Shown piece by piece: positions 15,518-29,802 of a stretch of DNA of 64,000 nucleotides. Source of the DNA: Mangifera indica. Its lineage: Eukaryota > Streptophyta > Magnoliopsida > Sapindales > Anacardiaceae. How positions within the stretch are numbered: the first letter of the stretch is position 1; the number at the start of each line of letters is the position of its first letter. The notes under the pieces were generated by a model, which was not told the DNA's origin, ran no database searches, and saw nothing but the letters and a program-made list of their open reading frames with translations. The stretch lies in contig NC_058141.1 of NCBI RefSeq assembly GCF_011075055.1, forward strand, positions 15,509,639-15,573,638, given 5' to 3'. The position numbers were made by a program, and so were the translations under genes.

Positions 15518-16889
15518 TTATAGTTTGGGAGGAGGAAGTAACCATCGAGCTCCTTGAATATAGCCAAGGTTGATGAAGGGTAGAACCTCATCTCTAGTTA
15601 GCTGTCTGGTGAATTGAGCCCTACTTTCTGGAGTTGCCCCTGGTCCTGAACACTTGTATTCTCCATAGAAAACACTCCTGCAATTCATTCATTCATTAAT
15701 CGGGTTGGTGAGAGATTCCGATATGTTTTCATCAAACGATTGAATAATTTTGAACTAAGATTGAAAAAATTATGGTTACTTTTCGCGCTCGGGGTGGGAA
15801 TTGTTGGTCCATCCAGTTGGATGGACAACCTTGCCCATGTCAGTGAAAGCATAAATAACTCTTGGTCTAGTTTTCCAGGCTCTGCCCAAGTATGTGCTCC
15901 CCTCCCCAGTTATGGAACAATGCACGAATGAGTATCCTGTGTCCTCTTTTTCACTCTCCCGAGCATGCGCAGTTATTGCTGCAAACTGATCCTTACCATC
16001 CCCCAACACATGTAACTCCGTGTTCTTCATGCATCAAAACCATCAACATTTTTCAGTTTCATTTTTTATATTATAGCACAAGTAATTAAAAACTCTCTCT
16101 TTGGAGGACTTACCAAATACATTGACTTCCCTGATCCAAAAATGAAATCAACAGTGCCTTCAACGTAGCAATCCTTGAAGAAATGGTTGCCCCTGTCATC
16201 ACACAAGGTATCCTGGAAACCAAATATTTTGCAGTTATATAAGGCTGCTTTGTCTCCAGAGACCCTCAATGCAACCGCCTGAGCTCCAACTCTTTTCCCG
16301 TCCGGTGGCGGTGCAGAATTCTATGCACAAAAGATCCACATAAAACGTTACAACTACTCCAATATATATCGAATTTTATTACAGAAATTATACAAACCTT
16401 TATTATAATATTAGCAGCCATGAAGTAATCAGACTCCGTAACCAAGGTGGCACTGTCAACTGTTCCATATTTGGCTGCAGTTCCATCAAATGTCAAAGTA
16501 GGCATAGCATTAGGCGATCCATAGAGCGTCACAAACTTTTTGCTTCGATCAATCTTGATCTTCTCCTTATATTCTCCTGGTCCAATCCATAAAATGACAC
16601 GTTTTGTGTTCCCCGCCGGTATGCTGTTAAGTGCATCGGTTATAGTTTTAAATTCGCCACTTCCATCTAACCCAACCTTGATTACACGAGCTCCGCCCTC
16701 AGCCGCAGCAAGTTCAGGGTCAAGACTTGTCTTCCTAGTATTACCAGGCTTAACATTGGCTTCGAACCAGCCTGGTAATAGTGCTTTATCTTCAGGAATT
16801 GGCGGTGCTTCAATCACAGGGTAAGGCCTGACATGATGAAAGAGGAAAATTGTGAAAATGGCAACGTGTTTGATTCCTTGACTCCACAT
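15518..16889 (-). CDS. Pectin methylesterase without inhibitor domain (PPME1/PME5-like)
   Basis: Secreted enzyme that removes methyl groups from cell-wall homogalacturonan. Four exons: 16398-16889, 16114-16320, 15780-16024 and 15518-15677, all with GT-AG borders and in frame, giving about 367 residues. A hydrophobic leader (residues 4-22) is likely a signal peptide. Catalytic-core motifs follow in order: [37 protein letters not shown] (active-site Asp) and YLGRAWK, a small change from the usual LGRPW. There is no N-terminal inhibitor (PMEI) domain, so it belongs to the short class that includes pollen-expressed PPME1. It lies tail to tail with the P450 relic, with about 400 bp between them. 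Confidence 0.93.
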
Positions 16890-19636
16890 ATTTGCTTGGT
16901 TTTAATTTGTGTTTGATTTGTGAATGATTAATTGTGCCAATTATTAATAAGGAAATAGCAAGTGAAGATTTGAGAGCAGGCTAAATCGTCGGCTTGACCG
17001 GTTACTCATTTGTGGTAATTGATGTTACATAAGTAATGGCTGGAAATGAATGTAATATTAGCCATTGCATTTAAGTCATATGTGCTCGTTTTCTGCTGGG
17101 GCAGGACTCATTGCATGGACATCCTTCCTCTTTCCTTTTTAAATATTTTCCTTTATCAAAAATCAAAATGAAGAACTTATGTAATTGTTGGCACTAAATA
17201 TTTTTAATACCTTAAAATAAATTTGTAAATTACAAATTATATATAATATTTATATGTACATGACATAAATCACATCAGAGTAGCGCAGATATATATGTCC
17301 AAATTCAGGTAATTAAAAAATAAAATAAAGTAAGTCATCAGCAAGTAATCAACCAATCACATTAACGAATTTTAGCCAACCTGCAATTAATTCCATGACC
17401 CGCCATCTATTAGCACGAGAATGACACAATCTTTCTTTCTCTAAATAAAGGTAGGCAAATTTTCTCAAATGTGGCCACAAATTTAGATACGTGACTGATT
17501 TGACTAATGCTAAGTTAATTATTCACTGTAATAAAAATAATTAATATTGTGTGGATTTAACCAATACAGAATATTAACCAAGTTTAACTTGCTTAAAAAT
17601 TTATATTTATAATTATGTTATTTATAAATATAAAAAAATATTATTTAAGAGTTTAATTTTAATATATTATTGAAGAATACTTAAACCCGTATTTTATTAG
17701 GTATAAATTTTTTTTTTTTTATCATTCAAACTATTATTGAGAGTTAATTTTTTATTTTTGTTATTAAGAGATGCTTTGTATTTATAAGAGAAAAAAAACA
17801 TTTATTGTTTTTCATATGAATAAAATGCAGACTCACATGGTGTTTGTTTTCCATGGGCAAGGGCTATCTATCCAGATGTTGGGTTATTGCTGATTATTCC
17901 TGAGTCTAGTCTCATCTTCTTCGATTGACATTACATAGATTTAGTCTGAGAGAAGCTTTCTCGCATAATACCATTCATGTTTTTCTTTTATTTTCTATGA
18001 CAAGTAATTTGAATCAGGCTAGCCACTCGATTGTTGGGCACAAGTAGCATATTTTATAGTCAATATTCTCCAATCAAGGCAATTTCCTTTGCAACTTGGA
18101 ATCTCTCTCTCCACTTAAGAAGCCAACAACATTAAGACACAAATTATTGATATATTTTTTTTTAATTTTCTTTACTTGATAACCAATTAAATGGTTTAGG
18201 AATTTCATTTTTTTAAATTGCTAAAGAAAGAATCTCTTTGGCTACATTATTTTAACAAGTAGATATTCAGATGTTGAAAAATGACAAGAATCTGTCATAC
18301 CATAACGTAGGTGAATTATCTTTCGTGATTGAAAGAACTTGATGACTGCCCACTCAATAATCTATAACGTGTTATTATTGTTGAAGTATTAGATTCTTTA
18401 CATACATGGCGATTTTCTCTCTTGCAATTCCAGCTGACACGAGCTTCCTATGGAAAAGTGAAAAAAGAAATATAATATTTTTTATAATTTCAATAAAAAA
18501 CCTAATAATTTAGGTTAAAATTAAATGATTTTTGTAAATAAAAGTAAAGTATAAATGAATAAACAAATTTTCTAAAATTAAAATGCAAGAAATATCATTT
18601 GAAAATCGTTATTTAACCATATTTTACGGTAATTTTAGTATTATAAATCAATATTTTTAAAATGTTGATGGGGTGAAAAGATAATCCAATCCAACCAACG
18701 ATTGGATTGTTGAATAAATGATGAAATCAATTAATTATTTAAAAGTAATATGTAAATTAATTTTTTTATAATTAATCATGAAATATATAATTTAAATTAT
18801 TTTACCATAAATTTAATTTGATAATATATATATATTTAAAATTGATAGATACAATATTCAATTTAAGTTTTAATAATTATAAATAAATAAATGATTTTTT
18901 TATCCAATTAAATTGAGATTTTATCTGATTTAACCAATCAAACCAATTTGTTTATTCCAATTTAATTTAATCTAATCTGATTTAATTTTAAATACAATTT
19001 TTTTAACAGATTATAATTATCTATCTTGATGAATGATGGGTGAACCAATTAATTCGATTTGGTCTTTAAAATTATGTCATAGATGATTTAAGGCAAGTGA
19101 GATAGTATAGAATGTGTTTATTATAAAAAAATTATTATTTTTTATTTATTTCTTGCTTTGAAGTAAAAATTCCCTTAAATTTAAGAATAATAAATAATTT
19201 TTTTTTCAGTAATCATCTGTTAGATTTATTGAACAATTTTGAACTAGATGAGAATCAATCGTAAAGTCTTCCACCACAATTATTGCCAAAACGCGTCGTT
19301 TAGGAAGTATCATCAGAAAGTGGATTCATATATGTGCATAATGTTACGATCCAAATTTGTCAAAACTCCATTATCTCTCTCTCACGCTGTTCTTTTTCTT
19401 TTTCCATCACTTTCCCCGTCAGCTTCTTCTTCAAATCTTTCTTTTTCTGTGCACTTTAGTCCCCTTTCTCGCATCCTTCTCGACCTACAAACTTTCTTGA
19501 GATTAGATTTGACTTTCAATCACACTAGAAATACTTCTACCTGCCATTCGTTATCTCTCTAAAACGTTGTCATCGAAATCGTTTTCTCAAATCGCCAAAT
19601 TCACATCCAAAACAAACCAACCGCACCACCACCGCA
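16890..19636. other. Divergent intergenic region, pectin methylesterase to metacaspase
   Basis: About 2.7 kb, strongly AT-rich, lying between two divergent genes and therefore holding both promoters. No coding sequence, tRNA or well-formed transposon end was seen. The last 400 bp are pyrimidine-rich, as expected for the 5' untranslated leader of the metacaspase. Confidence 0.5.
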
Positions 19637-22600
19637 ATGTTTATGCTCGTGAATTGTTCCAACTGCCACACGCCGTTACAGCTACCTCCTGGGGCCCAGT
19701 CGATCCGTTGCGCCATCTGCCGCGGTGTCACACTCATCGCAGACCCAAGATCACTTCCTCCACCTGGATCCTCCCACCAACCATACCCTCCTCCATCTTC
19801 CTCCACTGCTTCCTCTCCGTATAATCACGCGCCTCCTGGAGCGCCACCGCAAGTGCATGGCCGTAAAAGAGCGCTCATCGTTGGCGTGTCGTATACCAAT
19901 TCAAGGCACGAGCTCAAGGGTTGTCTTAATGACGCCAAGTGTATGAAGTACTTGCTGATTAACCGATTTAAGTTCCCCGAGTCCTCAATTGTTATGCTCA
20001 CTGGTATTTTGATCGATTATTTTTTAAAACTCATCATTTTGATTTCTGTTTAATTCTAATTCTTTTTATTTTTGATATTTGTTTCTTTGTTTAGCTGATG
20101 AATTATATTGTCCTAAATTTGTTTTATTAGTTTAGTTTGTGCGAAAAAAAATTTAATTGCGTTGTGATTAAGGCTAATTTGAGTACTAGGTAGGTAGGTT
20201 TATTCATTTATGTGCTTAAAAAATAAAAAGTGTAGTTGTGGTAAGCAAATTAAGACCTTGAAGGTTATTCATGAAAGATTTCTTTATGTGTTTGGGATAC
20301 GAGATGGCCATGTACTTTGTCGTTGTGGGTGAGATGAAAGTGTCAATCATTAAGGACTTGGTTGTTGAGATATTATCAAATGTGAATGAATTATTTGCAT
20401 TTCTGGTCATGAGAATTATTTCAAATGATTCTTGTAGCAATGGTCTGGAAACAATCGGGCAGATGCTGATGACATAAAAAAAGAAATCATTTAGGAGTGG
20501 TCTGGAAACAACTAGGAAAGATTCTGATGACCAAAAAAAAAAAACCAGTCACAATGGTGCGGACAAGAAGTTAAAGCAGAAAATATGTATCATTTACTAT
20601 TAAAAAGAGTTTCTTTTAGTGTTTTAAGCATCAATGATCATGACAATATACCTCAAGCTCTCACTCCACATGGAGTTTATGGGAATTTGTTCTTTGTCTT
20701 GCCCATAAGAGGGATCATATTTTAATATATCATATATCTTCTAGTACCGTGGATGGTGTTGGCTATTTGTGATTAAAAAAGTGCAGGTTTTAGGGCCTCA
20801 AACTTTTAGTGGTTGCTCATATTTGGCCCATTTGGTAACCTCCCAAAAAACCTTACTTTATGGAAATACACAAAGTATTAATAGACAATTGTTTATTTTA
20901 TATTGGAATGATGACGTAACTTGACCATGACCTTGATCACCCCACTTTCTTTTTCCTGAAAATTATTATACAGAAGAAGAAACTGATCCCTACAAGCGTC
21001 CTACTAAATATAACATGAGAATGGCAATGTATTGGCTTGTTCAAGGATGTCAACCAGGTGATTCATTGGTGTTCCATTATTCTGGTCATGGTTCGCAGCA
21101 GAGGAACTACACTGGTGATGAGATTGATGGATATGATGAAACTCTTTGTCCTGTGGATTTTGAAACCCAAGGAATGATTGTTGATGATGAGATCAATGCA
21201 ACTATTGTGAAGCCACTTCCTCGAGGGGCCAGGCTTCATGCAATTATAGATGCTTGCCATAGTGGAACTGTGTTAGATTTACCATTTCTCTGTAGAATGG
21301 ACAGGTTAGTCCCTTGTTCTTACATAAATTTTGTTATATGTTTCAACAAGTGGATCTGGTAGCGGTAAATTCTTAAAGTAAAGTGCTCCCGAAAAGAAAA
21401 AAAATTATAAATCCTATGACCAATCAAGCTTTTAACGGAATGCAATCCCATTTTATTCTATCTTTTTGTACAATGTATATCTTTGCTTATACATGCTTTC
21501 TTTTGAGAGTGTAGATATGGGAAGTACATATGGGAGGACCATCGTCCTCGATCAGGAATGTGGAAAGGCACAAGTGGTGGAGAGGCTATATCCTTCAGTG
21601 GCTGTGATGACGATCAAACCTCTGCTGATACATCGGTAAAATCTTAGGCATTTGCATCAACTTTTTCATCAGAATATGGACATGTACATGTTTCAGTGAA
21701 GAATGGAGATTGAGGTATTCATTCTGATGCTTTATGGACAGGCTTTATCAAGAATTACATCAACAGGTGCCATGACTTATTCTTTCATCCAGGCTATTGA
21801 GCGTGGACATGGAAATACATATGGGAACATTCTAAATGCAATGAGGTCAACAATTCGACACACAGACAGTCAGATTGATGGTGGTGTTGTAACAACTCTA
21901 ATCACCATGCTTTTGACAGGAGGGAGCGTTGGTGGCGGATTGAGACAGGTATGTATAATCATCACCTCTCTCAGTTGTTTTAGACTTTACTTAAGTCTGT
22001 TTATTTACTGATTTGGCTCTACTCTGTGCTTCCTCAATTAATAGTCCAATGCTCTGGTGACAACTTGATGGCATCAGGAAAAAAAAAGTTGTGTAATTTA
22101 TGGTCACGGGACATGCCCCAATTTTATAGTAGATTCATATGTGGATCTCAACAGAATATGTAACTTTCTTTATTTTGAAGTTATGATTTGCTTTCTTTGA
22201 ATTGAAAAGGGCAAATCTACTCTACTCATGAGTTTTGATTGCTGAATTGCATTTTTTAAAGTACACAATAGGGATTTCAGAACACTTAGAAATCCTTTGG
22301 ATGTTTGACATTTATTTGTCATGTGTCAAATTTCTCTAGCTCTATAGTGGCTTTGAGGAAATTGACATTGTACAAAAAATACATGATATGAGAAGTTTGA
22401 ACATCCTTTTTTGTCATTGCTGACAGCTGGTATTTCAATTAGCTGCTGTAGAAATTAAGTTTCTCACTTTCTATCTTAAGTGTGGATAACTGATGTATTT
22501 CGAAGCTGGATTATGGCACACAGATTATAAAGTTCTGCTTGATTTGATTCTAATTATGCACTGGAGGAAGTTTACATTAGAATTTCTAGCAGGCCATAGG

Positions 22601-23117
22601 ATCAGTAAACAATGCAGCAGTCAAGGAGACTGAAAAATCAATGATATGAGATTAGGGATTATGAGAAAATGTTATATGTAGCATTTCCATCAGCCCCTGC
22701 TACTTTCAAGATTGAAAATAACTTTTCGGAGCCTTGTTTATAAAAGGATCATTGAAAAGGCTATATAATCTGTTTATACTGTTTTGATGGTTTGGGATTT
22801 TAATGAAATGTTATCTGCATCTCATATATATTGAATTGTTGAAAAATCTGTTCACTGTCAAAAAATAGATGCAAACCTTTTTCTGCATGTCTATTATGAC
22901 CCACATTCTGCGGACAGTTCCATAGAAAACCATATGTCTAAGAAATAAATACTTAATGTCTTGTCCTATTAAAGCCTTGATGTATTGTGGTTATTTATAC
23001 TTGTGTAGATACTCCTGATGTTATTATATCTGAAGTTGTTAATTGTTTGTGATGCAGGAACCTCAGTTGAGTTCAAATGAACCATTTGATGTGTATACAA
23101 AGCCCTTCTCCCTATAA
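19637..23117 (+). CDS. MC1: Type I metacaspase with LSD1-type zinc finger (MC1-like)
   Basis: Cysteine protease of clan CD that cleaves after Arg or Lys. The Arabidopsis relative MC1 promotes hypersensitive cell death. Exons: 19637-20003, 20974-21304, 21515-21635, 21742-21948 and 23058-23117, all with GT-AG borders and in frame (361 residues). Residues 4-32 form an LSD1-like zinc finger with CSNC and CAIC pairs. A proline-rich linker follows (about residues 36-75), then the caspase-like domain. The catalytic His lies in HYSGHGS and the catalytic Cys in DACHSGT. Substrate-pocket motifs DGYDETLCP and the conserved C-terminal QEPQL...FDVYTKPFSL are present. The start at 19637 is chosen because MLVNCSNC follows directly. 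Intron 1 and intron 4 are each close to 1 kb. Confidence 0.96.
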
Positions 23118-23580
23118 ATAGTGAAACGGTATATTTGTGGTGAAGCTCTTGATTTGATTCAAGCAGGTGACTGGAGATGTGCACAGTTGTTGAGAAAACA
23201 CAATACTTTTAGGTATTTGTCCTTTCCGTTTTTGCTGTTTTGGGTGATGACTGTTATTTGGTAACCTCTTCCTTTGATATTTCCACTAGACAAATTATAC
23301 GCATGGTTCAATTCTTATTTTTGGTATTAAACTGTTTGATAGTATAATTGATAATATAATTGATCGTATATTCCAAGGAAACCATGATATGTGATGTACG
23401 TATTGATGATTACTTCTCAAGTGGGAGAGAATGGAAGCCACAGACTTTCTGATAGATACAGAAAATGTTTTCTGCATTATCTCATAGGTTTGAAATGAAG
23501 TGGCCCGTGAAAAAAAGTCAGGTCAGTTTATGCATGATACGTCATTCGGTCTTAGAAAATGTATCCGTCTAGTAAATGTT
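23118..23580. other. Convergent 3' region
   Basis: The 3' flanks of the metacaspase (+) and of the small unknown gene (-). No other feature is seen. Confidence 0.5.
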
Positions 23581-24207
23581 TTAAACAAGCTGGTGGGTGG
23601 AGCTTGCGCCTGCAAGTCTGTATTGAACAGGCTCACACATCGGATTGAATCTGTCCAGCGTGTCAAACCTTGACTCTTCATTCTCGATCTTCTTCGCTAG
23701 CTCACCCAGCCTTGCTTCCATGGTTGATATTCCTTCAGCCAACCCTCTGTATCCTTGCTTCGATGCCTCTGCATGCCCGTCTGTTCTTTTCATAACCGTG
23801 TATACCAATTTGATGCAAACCCAAGACAAAATTCTACTTCCTTCTAGCAAATTCCACTTGAACATGAAAAAGATAAAATCAGTCATAAGGTTTTCCAACA
23901 GATTCAAAACCAGAACTCGACCATAAAAAATGCAGTATGTTTTAGGAAACAAAACTCAAAACAGAGGTCAATGGAAACTATATAACACAATTGTTAAATT
24001 GGTAAACTGCTGACGAAATTGGGGAAAATGGAGAATGTCTGTGTTGATGGAATTTTGTATCTACAACCACAATCTCTTGCAAAATCACCATAAAAAAGTA
24101 AAGAAACAAAGGAGGAACCCACTGACTTTTTGACAGGCCAGTTCTCTCTCAAAACAGATCCCACGGTAATCACAAAATTCTTCTCCTTTCTTTAACCTGT
24201 CTCCCAT
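23581..24207 (-). CDS. Small unknown two-exon gene, coiled-coil protein of about 97 residues
   Basis: I do not recognise the family. A start at 24207 follows an A-rich leader and opens exon 1 (about 24119-24207), reading MGDRLKKGEEFCDYRGICFE. The second exon (about 23581-23785) contains a heptad-like stretch, LAEGISTMEARLGELAKKIE, followed by FDTLDRFNPMCEPVQYRLAG. With these borders the total is 294 nt, in frame. The donor of exon 1 is uncertain: GTTCCT at 24118 keeps frame, while GTCAGT at 24126 would not with the chosen acceptor. The second exon alone is open for longer upstream (to 23952), so an alternative first exon is possible. Three cysteines sit in the first 27 residues. No close homologue comes to mind, so the call rests on coding-like sequence and frame. 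Confidence 0.5.
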
Positions 24208-24917
24208 CTTTTTTATTATTTCCTCGTAACAGTTCACTGAACAGGTTAAACCATAGGTCTAATAACTAATTCTAGGCTGAAATGTTCCAATCTATTATGT
24301 CAAATTACATCCGTTGAAATGGTGACATGATAAACACATTACTTGCAAAACACGGCTAGACACTTTGATTATTTTTTTGGGGTGATTTCCGGTTGATTAT
24401 TTTAGTTAACCCATCATCATACTACACTTACATGTAGTGTTAATTACATACTTTCAAGCGTTTTTCAGTTTCATTGGTCTAATAACGAAAGAGGTTACTT
24501 TAAGCCCAAGCATCTTCTTGGTGTGCTCATTTAAGTTAATGTGTGGGTTGCAGGATGCTCTGGACCCACATATGAATCAGGAGACCCTTGAGTATCATTG
24601 TGGAAAACACCACAGAGCTTATGTGGAAAATCTGAACAAGTAAATTGTAAGGACAGAGCTGGATAGAGTGTTGTTAGTAGACATTAATGCATATTTACCG
24701 TACAAATATGTAATTTACATTTTACAGTGGTCGTAAAACACTAACTAATTCTACTATGGAATCTTTTTTATTTTTCCAACTCGATTTTCAGGTGAGGCAT
24801 AGTCGATGAGATCCAATTAGCTTTCTACTTAGGGTGGAGTCTTACAATAAACTAAACAGATAAAAAGGGCCAGGGAAAAGATTAAGCTCGCTACAAATTT
24901 GATTCTTCAATTTCTCT
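24208..24917. other. Gap between the small unknown gene and CDC20
   Basis: Apart from the dismutase scrap at 24554-24672 this holds the 5' flank of the small gene and the 3' flank of CDC20. Nothing else is supported. Confidence 0.5.
24554..24672 (+). pseudogene. Fe-superoxide dismutase exon fragment, broken
   Basis: The reading [29 protein letters not shown], followed in the same frame by a TAA and then IVRTEL, matches the first catalytic exon of plant Fe-superoxide dismutases (DALEPHMS...[15 protein letters not shown]). A plausible acceptor (TTGCAG) precedes it at 24548-24553. Two lesions are visible: a stop at the position normally holding Gln (24641-24643) and Cys for the conserved Trp of the HWGKHH motif. 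No other dismutase exon is seen on either side. The iron-ligand histidines of this exon remain. This is a partial, dead copy. Confidence 0.8.
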
Positions 24918-27231
24918 TCATCTTATGGGGGATGTCTTTAAAGAGAGAAGGCTGTCAAGATATGAAGCATTTGAATCTTTGGAAGGAGGTCCAAAAATCT
25001 CCCAAAAGCGAAGAGTCTCATCCGCCCCAGCTGATACCACAGTCAGGCCATCAGGGCTCTGCAAAAAATTAAGGAACTCAGCTAAGCTACATTTATTTAT
25101 TTTAAAAACATAATCCTCTGGCTTCTAAATTCAAGCTTGGAAAGTCGAACCTGGGAAAGCTCAAGGACTCTGGAGTTTACTCTAGGGGTTTCAGGCTTTA
25201 ATTCCCCAACTTTAGTCATTGAAGGGTATTTCCACAAGCATAGTCTGTTTTCATTCCTCCTGCTACTAAAGCCATGTCCACTCAGTATCTCTTTGTGATG
25301 CTTGTTCCACTCCAGTCCACAAATCTGCATGTGTAACACCAATTTACCATAGGTATAAATTTATCAGTGGCCGAAAAAAGTGTTTTCCTGGACAGACATG
25401 TCTCTTAGAATGCAAATAAGAAAGAGTGAAATGTTTCACTTGCCTGTGCTTTTGAATCTACACTGCTGATGCATGTCCCCTTTTGCACATTCCATATCTT
25501 AATACGCCCATCTTCTGAGCCTCCTCCGGAGGCAAGTACGTTAAATTGGTATGGGCACCATGCAAGGGCCTTGACTGCAGCAGTATGTTCATTAAATCGG
25601 CATAAAAATTTCGATGAACTCATTTTGGTAGGCTCCCATATGTACACCAGATTATCATTACCACCGCTTGCGAGAACATTGCCTTCTGTAGACCATTTAA
25701 CTCTAACCACTTCTTCACTGTGCGCTTTTATGCATGAAGTCACATTGTTCGACACTCTAACTGCAAATGAAAGCATGATAAATATGATACAAGTCACCAT
25801 CTGATGAAATGAATATGGATTTCATGAAAGCCATGAAGAGATTCAAGTACCATCATGATTGATAATGGATTTATCCAGGCCTGCTGATGTTAAAATGTGA
25901 CCATTCCATTGATTCCATGACACAGTTGTAACTCTTCTGTGATGACCTTCAAGCTTCCTAACCTGCATTTGGAAACATAAAAATTAACACTCGATGAGCC
26001 CAAAACAACTGATCATAAAAGGCAGAAAGAGTGGCTCGAGAGGAGAGGTTTACAAGTTTTGAAGTCTCAGCATCCCATATCTGAAGTTCGGAGTTCATAT
26101 ATCCAACAGCCAGATTTCTAGCATCTTGAGACCAGATTACACTTGTCGGATAATTATCCTCGTCATGAGATTCGGACAACCTGCGAACATCTCCATTCTC
26201 TGATTTCCAAAGATATAGCACTTGACCCAAAGCAATGGCAAGCACATTGTTTTTCCCCCAATCCATGATGTTCAGATAAAAGTCATTCCTTAGATTAGGT
26301 GCATCCAGGATCTTAGCTTCTTTCTGCAAACACCATTATTCAAGTTATCCAAGTAAAGCTCAAAAAATTTCTTGACGTAGAGGATAATTATGAGTGATTT
26401 TGATCGTTTTCTTGCTTTCCCGTTTATTTCCGAAAGTAAAATAAACCTTTTCAAAAAAGTTAAATTAGAAAATTATTTAGAAAGAAGAGGCTCCAAACTG
26501 AGACTAGTAGTACCTTGGGCATGCCTCGATGCTGATTTAGGTGGGTACTATTTCGTAGTGCCTCGGCGTCTTCCCTTCTCATCTCATCAATAAGACGGTT
26601 CGTTTTTCTGCTGGATTTTGGACTTCCCCTGAAAACCAACATCCTAAACGGTCTCCCTTCTGAATCCAAAGTCAAGTTATCCACCAATTTCTGTCTATAT
26701 GCATCCTGTTAACAAAAAAAATCCCTGAATGTAATTTCGGTTTTTAAATTTCAAGATATCAATGATATAGATACAGCCTAAAACCCTAACACAATCAATG
26801 TGACACAACGGAGATATGATTATAAATTTTGGTCAACAAACCCAATCTGATTTTATAAAGAAAAAACTAATTACATCAAGTGAGACTAGAAAAAAAAAGA
26901 ACGATGAAATAAAGAAAGAAACGTACATTGAAATTTGGATTTTGGCGTCGCTTGATTGTTTTGTCAGTCAACAAACCGTAAGCTTGATCAAGATTCATCA
27001 AACTTCTGCTGGGTATAAAGCGGTCTCCCTTCCGCGAATATCCAAAAGATCAAAGAACAAGAAAACATCAAAATTTCAAATAAATTAAAGATTCTTGAGA
27101 GAAAACAAAGGAAAAATTGGAATCTGGTTGTTTAATACCGGAAAATCGAACTCGGTGGGGCTACTGAGGAGTCTTCGAGGAGAGTACCAATCTGTTTCAA
27201 GGAGTCTGTTTAGTCTCCTTTGATGATCCAT
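24918..27231 (-). CDS. CDC20: Cell division cycle protein 20 (APC/C activator, WD40)
   Basis: CDC20/Fizzy activator that brings substrates to the anaphase-promoting complex during mitosis and meiosis. Eight exons: 27139-27231, 26927-27028, 26514-26705, 26054-26323, 25851-25962, 25444-25760, 25151-25324 and 24918-25058. The sum is 1401 nt, or 466 residues. An N-terminal C-box DRFIPSR is present (about residues 33-39), then seven WD40 blades, for example ALGQVLYLW, VGYMNSELQIWD, GLDKSIINHD, GGNDNLVYIWE, GRIKIWN and GADETLRFWE. The protein ends in the Ile-Arg tail (PIR) used to dock on the complex. The intron between 25444 and 25324 starts with GC (AG|GCAAGT) rather than GT. Confidence 0.96.
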
Positions 27232-27641
27232 GGAGAAGACAGAAACCAGAAACGCAAGCTCAAATTCTTTCTTTTCTTCCAATTCAAGTAACCATTCGGT
27301 ATTCTCCCGCCAGAAAGCTAACCGTTGCAATTTATAACGTTGCCCGAATTTTATTTAATTTAAAATAAAATTAGCTTTACCTAACTAATTATTTTGATAA
27401 ACCTTATTTTAAAAGGAAATGAAAAGGGAAATTCCACCTATTTTTTTAATAGAATAATAAAAATAATTACCTTACAAAGTAATGATCTCTCAAGACATAC
27501 AATTTTTTTCAAGCAATGTATGCAGAGTTCATTGCAAATTGCTTAAGATGGTGCACAATAACTTAACTACCAAAATAATTTAATTATATATCTCTATGCT
27601 GCCTGAATGCCCATTAATTTCCAAGACTGGGACACCACTTT
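27232..27641. other. CDC20 promoter side and peroxidase 3' side
   Basis: 410 bp between two genes on the same strand. It contains the CDC20 5' flank and the peroxidase 3' flank. No clear TATA box was picked out. Confidence 0.45.
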
Positions 27642-29098
<1,457 letters not shown>

Positions 29099-29611
29099 CT
29101 TCTCTGTTAATAACAGCTTAGAGACATGATCCTCTGGCTAACTCATTTTTGAGAGATGAAATCAAAAGGAAATTTGAACATAGTGTGGTTTCATGTAAAG
29201 ATGGAAATTAGAAGAAAAATTATTTTACATTTCCGTAATTTTTCTTTTATTTAGGCATGATTCTCTTGTGGACTTTCATTTTGTTTAAAGAAGTACCTAT
29301 TATCATGTCAAGAAAATGTGGCGGCTTGTTAATATGAAATTTATAAATTATATGCTGCCTACAAGACCCACCAAAGTAACCTCGGACAGGTAGTACCTCT
29401 CTTCTTTCTACCCTGCTGAATGATCAAACACAAAACTTAATAGGTGAAATGAATATTTACATACATAAAATCGGCATTTTAGCAGATCATAATATATTAA
29501 ACATCAACTCAAAATAGTGGCAGAGAATTTGGTGAAATAGTTGCAGAAAAACCAACTTCATCTCTAACTGCATGCACAGTGCCTCCACTTGGTACAGTAG
29601 TACCAAGTGCA
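29099..29611. other. Peroxidase promoter side
   Basis: 5' flank of the peroxidase gene, which is AT-rich. No further gene is seen. Confidence 0.45.
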
Positions 29612-29802
29612 TCAGTCAGAGGTTCTGCTTCTTATCTGTGCTGAGGCAGCAAGATGGTTATTGATGTAGCCGGAGAAACCGCCATTCAACAAATGTGGCA
29701 TCAAAGCATTATATGATCTCTTCCATTCTGTATGACTATTAGCAGCCACTTGTTCATGCAACCTAATGACACGTGGAGATAACACCAGGGCTGATCGATT
29801 GG
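29612..29802 (-). pseudogene. Orphan terminal exon of an unidentified gene
   Basis: A 191-nt stretch that behaves like a last exon on the minus strand: a good acceptor (TTTACAG, 29803-29809), then an open frame of about 63 residues reading NRSALVLSPRVIRLHEQVAA, EWKRSYNALMPHLLNGGF and GYINNHLAASAQ, ending RTSD and a TGA at 29612-29614. I do not recognise the family. No partner exon is seen upstream: next on this strand come AT-rich DNA and the foldback element, then the intact 3' end of ClpD. It may be a fragment left by a duplication or by transposon capture, or the last exon of a gene interrupted by the foldback insertion. Confidence 0.4.
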
